This document shows, piece after piece, positions 25,901 through 33,378 of a DNA stretch of 64,000 nucleotides (the stretch's first letter is position 1; each line of letters starts with the position of its first letter). This DNA is from Ornithinimicrobium humiphilum (lineage in GTDB: Bacteria > Actinomycetota > Actinomycetes > Actinomycetales > Dermatophilaceae). The position numbers and the translations under genes are program-made. The DNA is taken from NCBI RefSeq assembly GCF_006716885.1, contig NZ_VFPU01000001.1, forward strand, positions 248,001 through 312,000. Reading direction: 5' to 3'. The notes under the pieces were generated by a model. That model was not told where the DNA came from and did no database searches. It saw only the letters and a program-made list of their open reading frames with translations.

Positions 25901-26506
25901 GCCGGCGGTGACGAGCTGGTCGCCGAACCAGAACGGGTCTTCCGGGTCGACCGGCCGCCACAGCCCGACGACCGCGACCTCGGTGCCGCCGACCTCGAGC
26001 GTGTCGCCGACGGCGACCTCCCAGTCGGCGGCGGTGCCCGCGTGGAGCAGGCCCTGCACCGGGTCGGCCCCGGCCTGGGGCCATCCACCACCGACGATCT
26101 CGACCCGATCACCGGCGTCGGGGTCGGACGCGGTCAGCGAGTCGCTCGCGAGGGCGACGAGTGAGCCGTCGAGGCGCTCGCCACCGGCGGTGACCGGGCG
26201 GGGCGGGGTGACGACCGTGCGCTGCACGCTCACCGGGGCAGGCCGGAAGGCTTCGTCGATGCGCGCCCGGGCCGCGGCGTCCTGGGCCTGCGGGTCGGCA
26301 CCCTCGCGGGTCTGCACGCGGATGCCGGCCTCGTCGGGGACGGCGCCGGTCAGCGCCTCGCGGGCGGCGGTGGTCGCGGCGGCGCCGGAGTAGCCGACGG
26401 CCCCGGCCAGGATCGCGGTCGTCGCGGTCACCAGGAGCAGGAGCGTGAGGAGCAGTCCTGTCGAGGCCCGGGCCCGGCGCAGGGCCCAGCCCCACCACGA
26501 CGTCAT
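22940..26506 (-). CDS. large FtsX-family ABC transporter permease
   Basis: A 1188-residue permease, first gene of the five-gene ABC operon. It starts MTSWWGWALRRARAS followed by a transmembrane helix (about 18-40), a long outer domain, helix groups in the middle, a second and longer outer domain of about 400 residues, and a C-terminal FtsX set (VAVLRALGMPPATQ). Both outer domains contain a GLWRPVDPEDP/GTYRPVDPEDP-like segment, also present in the partner permease, pointing to internal and inter-gene duplication. The ATG at 26506 is the first start after the divergent sigma-factor promoter region. Substrate unknown. Confidence 0.87.
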   Translation of the reverse strand: MTSWWGWALRRARASTGLLLTLLLLVTATTAILAGAVGYSGAAATTAAREALTGAVPDEAGIRVQTREGADPQAQDAAARARIDEAFRPAPVSVQRTVVTPPRPVTAGGERLDGSLVALASDSLTASDPDAGDRVEIVGGGWPQAGADPVQGLLHAGTAADWEVAVGDTLEVGGTEVAVVGLWRPVDPEDPFWFGDQLVTAGRDGDDRGPLVVAPGAVGELVDAPFVRWTVQPDATSIQPADLAHLASAAESLRSSLKTPEVEVRGVTVDGDLAPTAATASHNLATANALGVVPLSVLALVTLLSVTQLARLLSGTREAQAQLLVARGATRTQVLVTTLAESAVVTVVGSALGAFVAWGVLQAVPAGDAQGGRVLTVAAASGLAVLLVLSAVALLQVWRLTTGGRADLSGRTRAATALATLVLVLGAAGIAWWQLRRTGSPLVTREDGTLATDLVAGAAPALLLAAAAVVAMALLGPIGRAVEGLTRPARSAAGHLAAAQVARRLQVYAVPAVLTVLAVGATTLAGLYSGTSAVLRDNLAAVAQGAPVRATLDEPPRTTGDGVVPPPPALPTDLEGAASAPVWLDANGRLGDLSVPLTMASSGELAEVVTAPDLPGGAALVPVASLAPEAVDRDGVPVPEDTDELEVALDVALTVDERTLEGLQRGYEQTVQDVRDGVYGTPEEDEEVARDTARQVMDTLLLRSLGQVEWQVTLLLVEEGSGLYHRVESAPVVLDLPQVRPPWVGPDAVEATEVPEGTVIDYTEADVRQGGGSAELTFTFPGAEGTAYTLTGVELTTPRSSGDFFGSLWPDVEASLTVTTADGTSLLDGPTEGWGSADAGTPAQVAEVEAENATGPDAGPLVILPSGSGLGHVGSRPVPATLDTGAERWTLTARTDHLLPERLTVGPGLGLDDGAAGRPEEDDTDPSSEGIPVALTAATARAATLQVGDRAELTAFGTRLPVRIAALVPAVPGSLAPQAVLVDRDAVAAHFAEVGRTLPYPTELWVRPAAGTDVEAARPVVEQLAAVDGVALVAGPGRVAVTDATSAARLVFWVASAGAVLLAVTGIAAVAATLLGHRRPEVAVLRALGMPPATQARSRALELGGVVLASIVLGLGASWLVGRAVVVELARSTTLPGQVRLPAALLLEPGPWAALLGLGLAAVLAVVVVQAGRVRAQALDLDYREEIR

Positions 26507-26642
26507 GGGGCGGACCCTAGGCACGCCCCCCGGGGCACGGCAACGAGCCGGGCACGGGTGTGACCGGATCGTGACCGCCTGTCCCTGCGCGACGTCATAC
26601 CTCCCCAACGCAGCGGGCCCCCGGTGTGGTTGGGTCGGTCGG

Positions 26643-26665
26643 GGAACGGATCCGAGAAGAAGGTC
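26643..26665 (+). promoter_or_regulatory. possible ECF-type promoter for the sigma factor gene
   Basis: GGAAC at 26643-26647 and GTC at 26663-26665 are 15 bases apart, resembling ECF -35/-10 elements and suggesting autoregulation. They sit in the loop of a 10-bp inverted repeat (GGTTGGGTCG at 26628-26637 with CGACCCAACC at 26673-26682). The match is short and could be chance. Confidence 0.25.
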
Positions 26666-26733
26666 GGCAGGGCGACCCAACCGCGGGGCCGGTCCGGTGC
26701 GTTGAGGAGGTAGGCCACCGACATGGAGAGTCG

Positions 26734-27267
26734 ATGACGCGCACCACGGGCACGGGCACAGGTCCCGACTACGTCGCCTTCGTCCGGGCGCGGCAGGACG
26801 CTCTGCTGCGGGCGGCCTACCTGATCTGCGGCGACCACCACCTGGCCGAGGACCTCGTCCAGGAGGCGCTGGTCAAGCTGGCCAGCCGGTGGGAGCGGCT
26901 CCGCGACGAGGCCCCGGAGGCGTACGTGCGACGCATCCTCTACCGAGACGCCGTCTCCCGATGGCGGCGCGTCCGCCGCGAGCGGCTCGTGGACCACCAC
27001 GACCCCGAGGGCGTGCTGTCGACGCTGACCGCCCCCGACGCCACGGCCGGCTGGCTCGACGGCGCCGCCGTGCGGTCCGCGCTGGCGCTGCTGCCGCCGC
27101 GGCAGCGGGCCGTGGTGGTGCTGCGCTACTTCGAGGACCTGTCCGAGCAGGAGATCGCCGAGACCCTCGGCATCGCGCGGGGCACGGTCAAGAGCCAGGC
27201 CAGCGACGCGATCCGCACGCTGCGCCGGCTGGTGCCGGCCCTGGACCAGGAAGGGGACGAGCCGTGA
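26734..27267 (+). CDS. SigE-family ECF RNA polymerase sigma factor
   Basis: A 177-residue group-4 sigma factor. The region 2 block FVRARQDALLRAAYLICGD and the segment AEDLVQEALVKLASRW are typical of the actinobacterial SigE family. The region 4 helix-turn-helix (EIAETLGIARGTVKSQASDAI) recognises the -35 element. The ATG at 26734 is chosen because homologues begin a few residues before the FVRAR block. The downstream membrane protein overlaps by four bases (GTGA), the usual arrangement for a sigma factor and its membrane partner. It is divergent from the large ABC operon, a plausible target (inference). Confidence 0.92.
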   Translation: MTRTTGTGTGPDYVAFVRARQDALLRAAYLICGDHHLAEDLVQEALVKLASRWERLRDEAPEAYVRRILYRDAVSRWRRVRRERLVDHHDPEGVLSTLTAPDATAGWLDGAAVRSALALLPPRQRAVVVLRYFEDLSEQEIAETLGIARGTVKSQASDAIRTLRRLVPALDQEGDEP

Positions 27268-28058
27268 GCGAGCTGGACGGACCCGTGCCCGACAGGTTGC
27301 GCCGGGCCCTCGACGTGGCCTCCACCGGGGTCGCCCCGTCCGACGGGCTGGCCGAGACGACGTGGATGCGCGGGCGGCGGGTGCGCCGGCGGCGGGCCAC
27401 GATCGGTGGCCTCGGCGGGACGGTCGCCGCGGGCTCGACCGCGCTCGCGTGGGCGCTGCTCGGGCCGGTCGGGATGCTGGCGGCCCCGTCGACGGGCGAC
27501 GACGTGGTGCCGGCGGCGACCTCGTCCGCCCCGGCGCCCGCTCCCGCGGTCGACGACGGGTCCGGTCCGGCACTGGTCGAGACGGTTCCCGACGCCTCGT
27601 CCGACGACGACGTCCCCGTGGCCGCGTCGGCCGAGACGCAGCGGGTCTGGGCGCAGCTGCGCTCGGCCTGCCTGGAGGCCCGGGGCTACACGGTGGTCGT
27701 CACCGGCTCCACGCTCAGCGCGACCCAGCGCGGGGCGCAGGCGGGCGAGTACTCCCGCGACACCGGCACCTGCGACGTCGAGCTCATGATGCGGCTGCCC
27801 CCGGTGGAGATCGCCATCGTCGACGGCGAGGTGGCGCCGCCGGCCGCCGAGGCGCTGCGCGACGTCTACGACGGATATGTCGCGACCGCCGACTGCGTGC
27901 GCGCCCAGGGCCTGCCGGTCGACGAGGCGCCGCCGGCCGAGGAGTTCGTCGACCGGTTCGCCCGCGAGTGGATGCCGTCCTGGCACCCGTGGACCGCCGC
28001 GGCCGCCCAGGGCCACTACGAGCTGGTGCGCGCGGCCTGCCCCGTCGGCGGTCGCTGA
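27264..28058 (+). CDS. membrane-anchored protein coupled to the sigma factor, possible anti-sigma
   Basis: 264 residues: a cytoplasmic N-terminal segment (about 1-45), one transmembrane helix (about 48-70, GGTVAAGSTALAWALLGPVGML), an Ala/Pro/Asp-rich linker, and an extracytoplasmic domain with four Cys (SACLEARGY, TGTCDVE, TADCVRAQG and AACPVGG). No zinc anti-sigma HxxxCxxC motif is visible. Translational coupling to the sigma factor suggests it senses an outside signal and restrains the sigma factor; that role is inference. The outer domain pattern resembles other actinobacterial proteins encoded beside SigE-type factors. Confidence 0.75.
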   Translation: MSELDGPVPDRLRRALDVASTGVAPSDGLAETTWMRGRRVRRRRATIGGLGGTVAAGSTALAWALLGPVGMLAAPSTGDDVVPAATSSAPAPAPAVDDGSGPALVETVPDASSDDDVPVAASAETQRVWAQLRSACLEARGYTVVVTGSTLSATQRGAQAGEYSRDTGTCDVELMMRLPPVEIAIVDGEVAPPAAEALRDVYDGYVATADCVRAQGLPVDEAPPAEEFVDRFAREWMPSWHPWTAAAAQGHYELVRAACPVGGR

Positions 28059-28066
28059 GGGGCCGG

Positions 28067-28175
28067 CCTCCGCCGCGGGCAAGGTTGTGCCGGTCGGACG
28101 TGGCTGCCTCCGCCTCGGGCAAGGTTGTGCCGCCCAGACGTGCTCGCCGCCTGCGCATCAGCGGCACAACCTTGT
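28067..28175. repeat. tandem and inverted GCAAGGTTGTGCCG repeats
   Basis: Two direct copies of CCTCCGCCNCGGGCAAGGTT...GTGCCG start at 28067 and 28107, a 40-base period. An inverted copy (CGGCACAACCTTGT, 28162-28175) can pair with either direct copy. The region follows a stop codon and holds no ORF. It may contribute to transcription termination or be a remnant of a small palindromic element. Confidence 0.6.
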
Positions 28176-28221
28176 CCGGTCGACCGGGCAGCCGCACGCG
28201 ACCCCCGGTGGCGACCGACGA

Positions 28222-28260
28222 TCGCGGATCGTCGATCAGCGGGTGATCGACGATCCGCGA
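28222..28260. terminator. bidirectional terminator-like hairpin
   Basis: TCGCGGATCGTCGATCA pairs perfectly (17 bp) with its complement across a GCGGG loop. It lies between convergent genes (the sigma partner ending at 28058 and paaK ending at 28315). A 16-base piece of it, GATCGCGGATCGTCGA, recurs at 59811-59826. Confidence 0.65.
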
Positions 28261-28314
28261 CAGTCGTCTCCGGACCCCTCAGGGGTGCCGGCGTGCCTCA
28301 GGCCTCGGGCGTGG

Positions 28315-29628
28315 TCAGTGGTCGCGCTTGTCGACGATCCGGCGGGCCTTGCCGACGGAGCGCTCGACGCCGCCCTCGGCGAGGATGACGACCTGGGCGC
28401 TGGTGCCGATGCGGGACTTGATCTCGTGCGAGACGTGGCGGGCCAGGCCGTCGAAGGTCGACGGGTCGGTGCCGGGGGCGGCCTCGACGTTGACCGTGAG
28501 CTGGTCGAGGCGGCCGGGGCGGGTGAGCACGCACTGGAAGTGCGGCGTGAGGCCGGGGACCGCGAGGACGATCTCCTCGATCTGGGTCGGGAAGACGTTG
28601 ACGCCGCGCACGATCATCAGGTCGTCGGAGCGGCCGGTGATCTTGGCCAGGCGCCGCATCGACGGCCGGGCGGTGCCGGGCAGCAGCCGGGTGAGGTCGC
28701 GGGTGCGGTAGCGCAGCACCGGCATCGCCTCGCGGGTCATCGCGGTGAGCACCAGCTCGCCCTCCTCCCCGTCGGCGACCGGCTCGTCGGTCAGCGGGTC
28801 GAGGATCTCGGGGTAGAAGTGGTCCTCCCAGAGCGTGAGCCCGTCCTTGGTCTCGACGCACTCCTGCGCGACGCCGGGGCCCATCATCTCGGAGAGGCCG
28901 AAGATGTCGGTGGCGTGCATCTGGCAGGTCTGCTCGATCTCGGCGCGCATCGCCTCGGTCCACGGCTCGGCGCCGAAGACGCCGATGCGCAGCGAGGTCT
29001 CGGCCGGGTCCAGGCCCTTCTCCTTGACGTGGTCGACCATCGACAGGAAGTAGGACGGCGTGACCATGATCGCGTCCGGCTGGAAGTCCTGGATGAGCTG
29101 GATCTGCTTCTCGGTCTGGCCGCCGCTCATCGGCACGACGGTGCAGCCGAGGCGCTCGGCCCCGTAGTGCGCACCCAGGCCACCGGTGAAGAGGCCGTAG
29201 CCGTAGGAGACCTGCACCATGTTGCCCGGGCGCACGCCGGCGGCCCGCAGCGAGCGCGCGACCAGCCCGGCCCAGGTGTCGATGTCCTTCTGGGTGTAGC
29301 CGACGACCGTCGGCCGGCCGGTCGTGCCCGAGCTGGCGTGCACGCGGACGCACTGCTCGCGCGGCACGGCGAACATCCCGAAGGGGTAGTTGTCGCGCAG
29401 GTCGGCCTTGGTCGTGAAGGGCAGGAGACGGATGTCGTCCAGGCTCCGGATGTCGTCGGGGTGCACCCCGCGCTCCTCGAGCTGACGGCGGTAGTGCGGC
29501 ACGCCCTCGTAGGCGCGACGCACCGTGTCCTGCAGCCGCTCGAGCTGCACGGCGCGGAGCTGGTCGACCGACCAGTTCTCCGCCTCGTCGTGCAGGTCCG
29601 GCCGCGGATCGATCTCCGGCAGTGCCAT
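28315..29628 (-). CDS. paaK: phenylacetate-CoA ligase
   Basis: A 437-residue acyl-adenylate-forming enzyme activating phenylacetate to phenylacetyl-CoA, the first step of the aerobic phenylacetate pathway. It has the nucleotide-binding loop SSGTTGRPTV (about residues 98-107), PaaK-specific blocks YGYGLFTGGLGAHYGAERLG and FGAEPWTEAMR, the GLSEMMGPGVAQEC core and the C-terminal SDDLMIVRGVNVFPTQIE hinge. ATG at 29628 follows an AGGAGGAG ribosome site. paaI and paaH lie immediately upstream on the same strand. Confidence 0.95.
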   Translation of the reverse strand: MALPEIDPRPDLHDEAENWSVDQLRAVQLERLQDTVRRAYEGVPHYRRQLEERGVHPDDIRSLDDIRLLPFTTKADLRDNYPFGMFAVPREQCVRVHASSGTTGRPTVVGYTQKDIDTWAGLVARSLRAAGVRPGNMVQVSYGYGLFTGGLGAHYGAERLGCTVVPMSGGQTEKQIQLIQDFQPDAIMVTPSYFLSMVDHVKEKGLDPAETSLRIGVFGAEPWTEAMRAEIEQTCQMHATDIFGLSEMMGPGVAQECVETKDGLTLWEDHFYPEILDPLTDEPVADGEEGELVLTAMTREAMPVLRYRTRDLTRLLPGTARPSMRRLAKITGRSDDLMIVRGVNVFPTQIEEIVLAVPGLTPHFQCVLTRPGRLDQLTVNVEAAPGTDPSTFDGLARHVSHEIKSRIGTSAQVVILAEGGVERSVGKARRIVDKRDH

Positions 29629-29670
29629 GGGTGCTCCTCCTGGTCCTTCAGTGCTGGGGTATGAGGTCGC

Positions 29671-30108
29671 TCACCGCTGGGGGAGCGTGCGGCTGCGGCC
29701 GCGGAACTCGGCGATCACCGCGCCGTCGGCCTCGCGGGTCACCGTGACGTCGGTGATGCCGCTGCGGCCGTAGACGACGCGCTCGCGGGCCTCGGCGACG
29801 AGCACGTCGCCGAGCCGGGCCGCGGTGACGTAGCTGATGTCGCAGCCGGCCGCGACCGTGGTGCTGCCGGTGGCGTTGCAGGCGAGGGCGAAGGTCGAGT
29901 CCGCCAGCGTGAAGATCAGCCCGCCGTGCGCGATCTCGTGGCCGTTGACCATCGTCCCGGTGACCGTCATCCGGGCGCGGGCGGAGCCCAGCGGCCGGTC
30001 CCCGGAGGTGTCGACGCCGACGTCGAGCAGCTCGATGCCCAGGCCGGCCGAGGCGCGGTCCTCGTCCCACATCCGGCGGACGTGGGTGAGGTCCGGGGCG
30101 CCGCTCAC
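29671..30108 (-). CDS. paaI: hydroxyphenylacetyl-CoA thioesterase, hotdog fold
   Basis: A 145-residue 4HBT-family thioesterase with the PaaI signature NGHEIAHGGLIFTLADSTFALACN (the conserved Asn-Gly-His-Gly block and catalytic Asp) and the strands VAAGCDISYV and RSGITDVTVT. It salvages CoA from dead-end intermediates of phenylacetate breakdown. The GTG start overlaps the stop of paaH (GTGA) and paaK follows after 42 bases, so paaH-paaI-paaK are one operon. Confidence 0.92.
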   Translation of the reverse strand: MSGAPDLTHVRRMWDEDRASAGLGIELLDVGVDTSGDRPLGSARARMTVTGTMVNGHEIAHGGLIFTLADSTFALACNATGSTTVAAGCDISYVTAARLGDVLVAEARERVVYGRSGITDVTVTREADGAVIAEFRGRSRTLPQR

Positions 30109-31394
30109 AGCGCCTCGCTGGCGCGGTAGCGCCCGCCGGGGAAGGCTGCGTCGAGCTCGGCCAGCTGGGCCCGGACGGTGTCCGCGCCGATCTCGGCCAG
30201 CCACTCGAAGGGACCCTTGGGGTAGTTGGTGCCGAGCTTCATCGCGGTGTCGACGTCCTCGGCCGTGGCCTCGCCGCGGGCCACCAGGTCGACGCCCTCG
30301 TTGACGAGCATCGCGATGGTGCGGGCCACCGGGTCGGTGGCGACCGGGCCACCGACGAGACGGTCGGCGAGCTCCTCGTCCGGGACGGCGTCGACCGGGG
30401 TGCCGGACTCGTCGTAGCGGAAGAAGCCGTGACCGGTCTTGCGGCCGAGGCGGCCCTCGCGGACGAGGTTGCGCTGGATCTCGGTGGGGGCGTAGCGGGG
30501 GTCCTCGCCCGTCTGGCGCCAGACCGACTCGCCCACGGCGAAGTTGACGTCCTGGCCGATGAGGTCGGTGAGCTCCATCGGGCCCATCCGGAAGCCGGCG
30601 CGGCGCAGCACCAGGTCGACGGTCGCCGGGTCGACGACGCCCTCCTCGACCATCCGCTGGGCCTCGCCGTAGAACGGCCGCGCGACCCGGTTGACGATGA
30701 AGCCGGGCGTCGAGGTGCAGCGCACCGGGACCTTGCCCCAGCGGCGCATCAGCTCGGCCGCGTCCTCGAGGACCGAGGGGTCGGAGGAGACGCCGCCGAC
30801 GACCTCGACGAGGCGCATGACCGGCGGCGGGTTGAAGAAGTGGAGCCCGATCACCCGGCCGGGGGCCGTCATCCGCGGCGAGGTCCCGCCGTGGAGCGCG
30901 GCGTCGTGGCCGGAGGATGCCTCGTCGGTGATGCCGTCGATGGGCAGGCTGGAGGTGTTGGTGGCGAGCACCGTGGTCGGGCTTTGCGTCTGCTCGAGCT
31001 GGCGGAAGATCTGGCGCTTGACGTCGAGGTGCTCGACGACGGCCTCGACGACGAGCCCCACCGGCGGGACCGCGGTCATGTCGGCGGTCGTCAGCGGGCG
31101 GATGCGCCCGAGCGTCGCGTCGGCGTCCTCGCGGCTCACGCGCCCCTTGGCGACGAGCTTGTCGAAGGCCCCGGCCATCTTCTCCAGCCCCTTCTCGGCC
31201 GCGCCCGGCTGGGCGTCCACGAGGACGACGGGGTGCCCGGCCTGGGCGGCCACCTGGGCGATGCCGCTGCCCATGGCACCGGCGCCGATGACGGCGACGG
31301 CGAGCTGGTCCGCGGGGGTGCCGACGAGGGGGCTGTGCGCCGAGCCGGGGTCGCCGGCGGTGTCCGGGGTGGGGTTCTCCGGGCTGTCGTTCAT
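30105..31394 (-). CDS. paaH: 3-hydroxyacyl-CoA dehydrogenase (phenylacetate pathway)
   Basis: A 429-residue NAD-dependent dehydrogenase. After a 30-residue polar leader come the Rossmann motif VIGAGAMGSGIAQVAAQAG, the NTSSLPI strand, the GLHFFNPPPVMRLVEVV block with the catalytic His, and the C-terminal domain with GPMELTDLIGQD. In the phenylacetate pathway the enzyme oxidises 3-hydroxyadipyl-CoA; its operon partners paaI and paaK support that over a general fatty-acid role. The ATG at 31394 is preferred to an upstream GTG-led extension because it matches the usual length. The segment GHDAALHGGTSPRMTAPGR is a small insertion before the GLHFFNP block. Confidence 0.9.
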   Translation of the reverse strand: MNDSPENPTPDTAGDPGSAHSPLVGTPADQLAVAVIGAGAMGSGIAQVAAQAGHPVVLVDAQPGAAEKGLEKMAGAFDKLVAKGRVSREDADATLGRIRPLTTADMTAVPPVGLVVEAVVEHLDVKRQIFRQLEQTQSPTTVLATNTSSLPIDGITDEASSGHDAALHGGTSPRMTAPGRVIGLHFFNPPPVMRLVEVVGGVSSDPSVLEDAAELMRRWGKVPVRCTSTPGFIVNRVARPFYGEAQRMVEEGVVDPATVDLVLRRAGFRMGPMELTDLIGQDVNFAVGESVWRQTGEDPRYAPTEIQRNLVREGRLGRKTGHGFFRYDESGTPVDAVPDEELADRLVGGPVATDPVARTIAMLVNEGVDLVARGEATAEDVDTAMKLGTNYPKGPFEWLAEIGADTVRAQLAELDAAFPGGRYRASEAL

Positions 31395-31627
31395 GGGCGT
31401 CACTCTCGCACGCTGTCGATGAGACACGACCGCCGGGCAGGGGGAGCACGGACGGCGCCACGCCGTCGATTGACGTTACGTCCACCGGAGCCGCAGGTGG
31501 GAGCGGCTAGGCGGTACCGCGCGTCCCGGGTGGCGTCCGCCCGGTCGCCGCCGGGCCGTCCCTCCTCCGTCCGCCGCGCCGCAATCCCGTGGACACGGAC
31601 CCGCCGACCTTGCGAGCATCGACGTCC

Positions 31628-33328
31628 GTGGGCCATCTCGACGTCACCTCGATCTCCTACGTCCTCCCGGACGGCAGGCCGCTGCTCGACGAGGTGAGCT
31701 TCCGGGTGGGGGAGGGCGCCACCGTCGCCCTCGTCGGCCCCAACGGCACCGGCAAGACCACGCTGCTGCGCATCGTCGGCGGCGAGCTGGAGCCGCACGG
31801 CGGGCAGGTGACCCGCACCGGCGGGCTGGGCGTCATGCGCCAGTTCGTCGGCTCGGTGCGGGACGACTCGACCGTCCGGGACCTGCTCGTCTCCGTCGCG
31901 CCGCCGGCGATCGCCGACGCGGCGCGCGCCCTCGACGCCGCCGAGCTGGCGATCATGGAGGTCGACGACGAACCGGCGCAGATGGCCTACGCCCAGGCGC
32001 TCGTCGACTGGGGCGACGTCGGCGGCTACGAGCAGGAGACCCGCTGGGACGAGGTCACCACGACCGCCCTCGGTATGCCGTTCGAGCGCGCCCAGTGGCG
32101 CGCCGTCGCCACGCTCTCCGGCGGCGAGCAGAAGCGGCTCGTGCTGGAGGCGCTGCTGCGGGGGCCCGAGGAGGTGCTGCTCCTCGACGAGCCCGACAAC
32201 TACCTCGACGTCCCCGGCAAGACCTGGCTGGAGGAGCAGCTGCGGGCCACGCCCAAGACGGTGCTGCTCGTCAGCCACGACCGCGAGCTGCTCAGCCGCG
32301 CCGCCGACCGCGTCGTCACGCTCGAGCCCGGTGCCGCGGGAGCGACCGCCTGGACGCACCCGGGCTCGTTCGCGACCTGGCACCAGGCCCGCCAGGAGCG
32401 CAACGCCCGGCTCGAGGAGGCGCTCAAGCGCTGGGACGAGGAGCACGCCAAGCTGCGCAAGCTCATGCTGATGTACAAGCAGAAGGCGGCCTACAACGCC
32501 GACATGGCGGCCCGCTACCAGGCGGCGCAGACCCGGCTGCGCCGCTTCGAGGAGGCCGGCCCGCCCGAGAAGGTCGCCACCGAGCAGCGGGTGACGATGC
32601 GCCTCACGGGCGGCCGCACCGCCAAGCGGGCGATCGTCTGCGAGCGTCTCGAGCTGCTCGGGCCCGACGGCGGCGACCCGCTGATGCAGCCCTTCGACCT
32701 GGAGGTCTGGTACGGCGAACGGGTCGCGGTCCTCGGCTCCAACGGCTCCGGCAAGTCGCACCTGCTGCGGCTGCTCGCGGCCGGCGGCAGCGACCCCGAC
32801 GTCGAGCACCGGCCGGTCGGCGAGGTGCACCCGCCGGAGGTACGGCATACCGGGGTGGCGCGGTTGGGGTCCCGGGTCCGGCCGGGCTGGTTCGCCCAGA
32901 CCCACGAGGGCCACGGGCTGGCCGGCCGCACGCTGCTGGAGATCCTGCACCGCGGCGACGACCACCGGCGCGGACGGACCCGCGAGGAGGCCGCGCGGGT
33001 GCTCGACCGCTACGAGCTGGCGCGGCAGGCCGAGCAGACCTTCGACAGCCTCTCCGGCGGTCAGCAGGCGCGCTTCCAGATCCTGCTCCTGGAGCTGTCC
33101 GGGGCGACGCTCCTGCTGCTCGACGAGCCGACCGACAACCTCGACCTGCACTCGGCCGAGGCGCTGGAGGAGGGGCTGCGGTCGTTCGAGGGCACCGTGC
33201 TCGCCGTGACCCACGACCGGTGGTTCGCCCGCGGCTTCGACCGCTTCCTCGTGCTCGGGGCCGACGGCCGCGTCTACGAGGCCGACGAGCCGGTCTGGGA
33301 CGAGAGCCGGGTGCGCCGGGCGCGGTAG
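31628..33328 (+). CDS. ABC-F family ATPase
   Basis: A 566-residue soluble protein with two ATPase domains (GPNGTGKTTLL ... LSGGEQKRLVLEALL ... VLLLDEPDNYLD and GSNGSGKSHLL ... LSGGQQARFQILLLEL ... LLLLDEPTDNLD). They are joined by a charged helical linker (about 230-325) of the ABC-F P-site tRNA-interaction type, with no membrane domain. Such proteins act on the ribosome; some confer antibiotic resistance, others tune translation. GTG at 31628 is selected as it begins just before the first beta strand (HLDVTSISY). It is divergent from the paa operon, with about 230 bases between. Confidence 0.9.
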   Translation: MGHLDVTSISYVLPDGRPLLDEVSFRVGEGATVALVGPNGTGKTTLLRIVGGELEPHGGQVTRTGGLGVMRQFVGSVRDDSTVRDLLVSVAPPAIADAARALDAAELAIMEVDDEPAQMAYAQALVDWGDVGGYEQETRWDEVTTTALGMPFERAQWRAVATLSGGEQKRLVLEALLRGPEEVLLLDEPDNYLDVPGKTWLEEQLRATPKTVLLVSHDRELLSRAADRVVTLEPGAAGATAWTHPGSFATWHQARQERNARLEEALKRWDEEHAKLRKLMLMYKQKAAYNADMAARYQAAQTRLRRFEEAGPPEKVATEQRVTMRLTGGRTAKRAIVCERLELLGPDGGDPLMQPFDLEVWYGERVAVLGSNGSGKSHLLRLLAAGGSDPDVEHRPVGEVHPPEVRHTGVARLGSRVRPGWFAQTHEGHGLAGRTLLEILHRGDDHRRGRTREEAARVLDRYELARQAEQTFDSLSGGQQARFQILLLELSGATLLLLDEPTDNLDLHSAEALEEGLRSFEGTVLAVTHDRWFARGFDRFLVLGADGRVYEADEPVWDESRVRRAR

Positions 33329-33378
33329 GGAGGCGCGACCACCGCGCGCGCGGCGACCCCAGCGGGAAGGATGGCCGG

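Noticed and set aside
20157-26084. 1975-codon minus-strand ORF spanning both permeases
   Set aside because: Only its last 928 codons are the real permease; the upstream part is an alternative frame of the larger permease gene.
28067-28175. CRISPR-like repeats
   Set aside because: Only two direct copies plus one inverted copy with no regular spacers and no cas genes.
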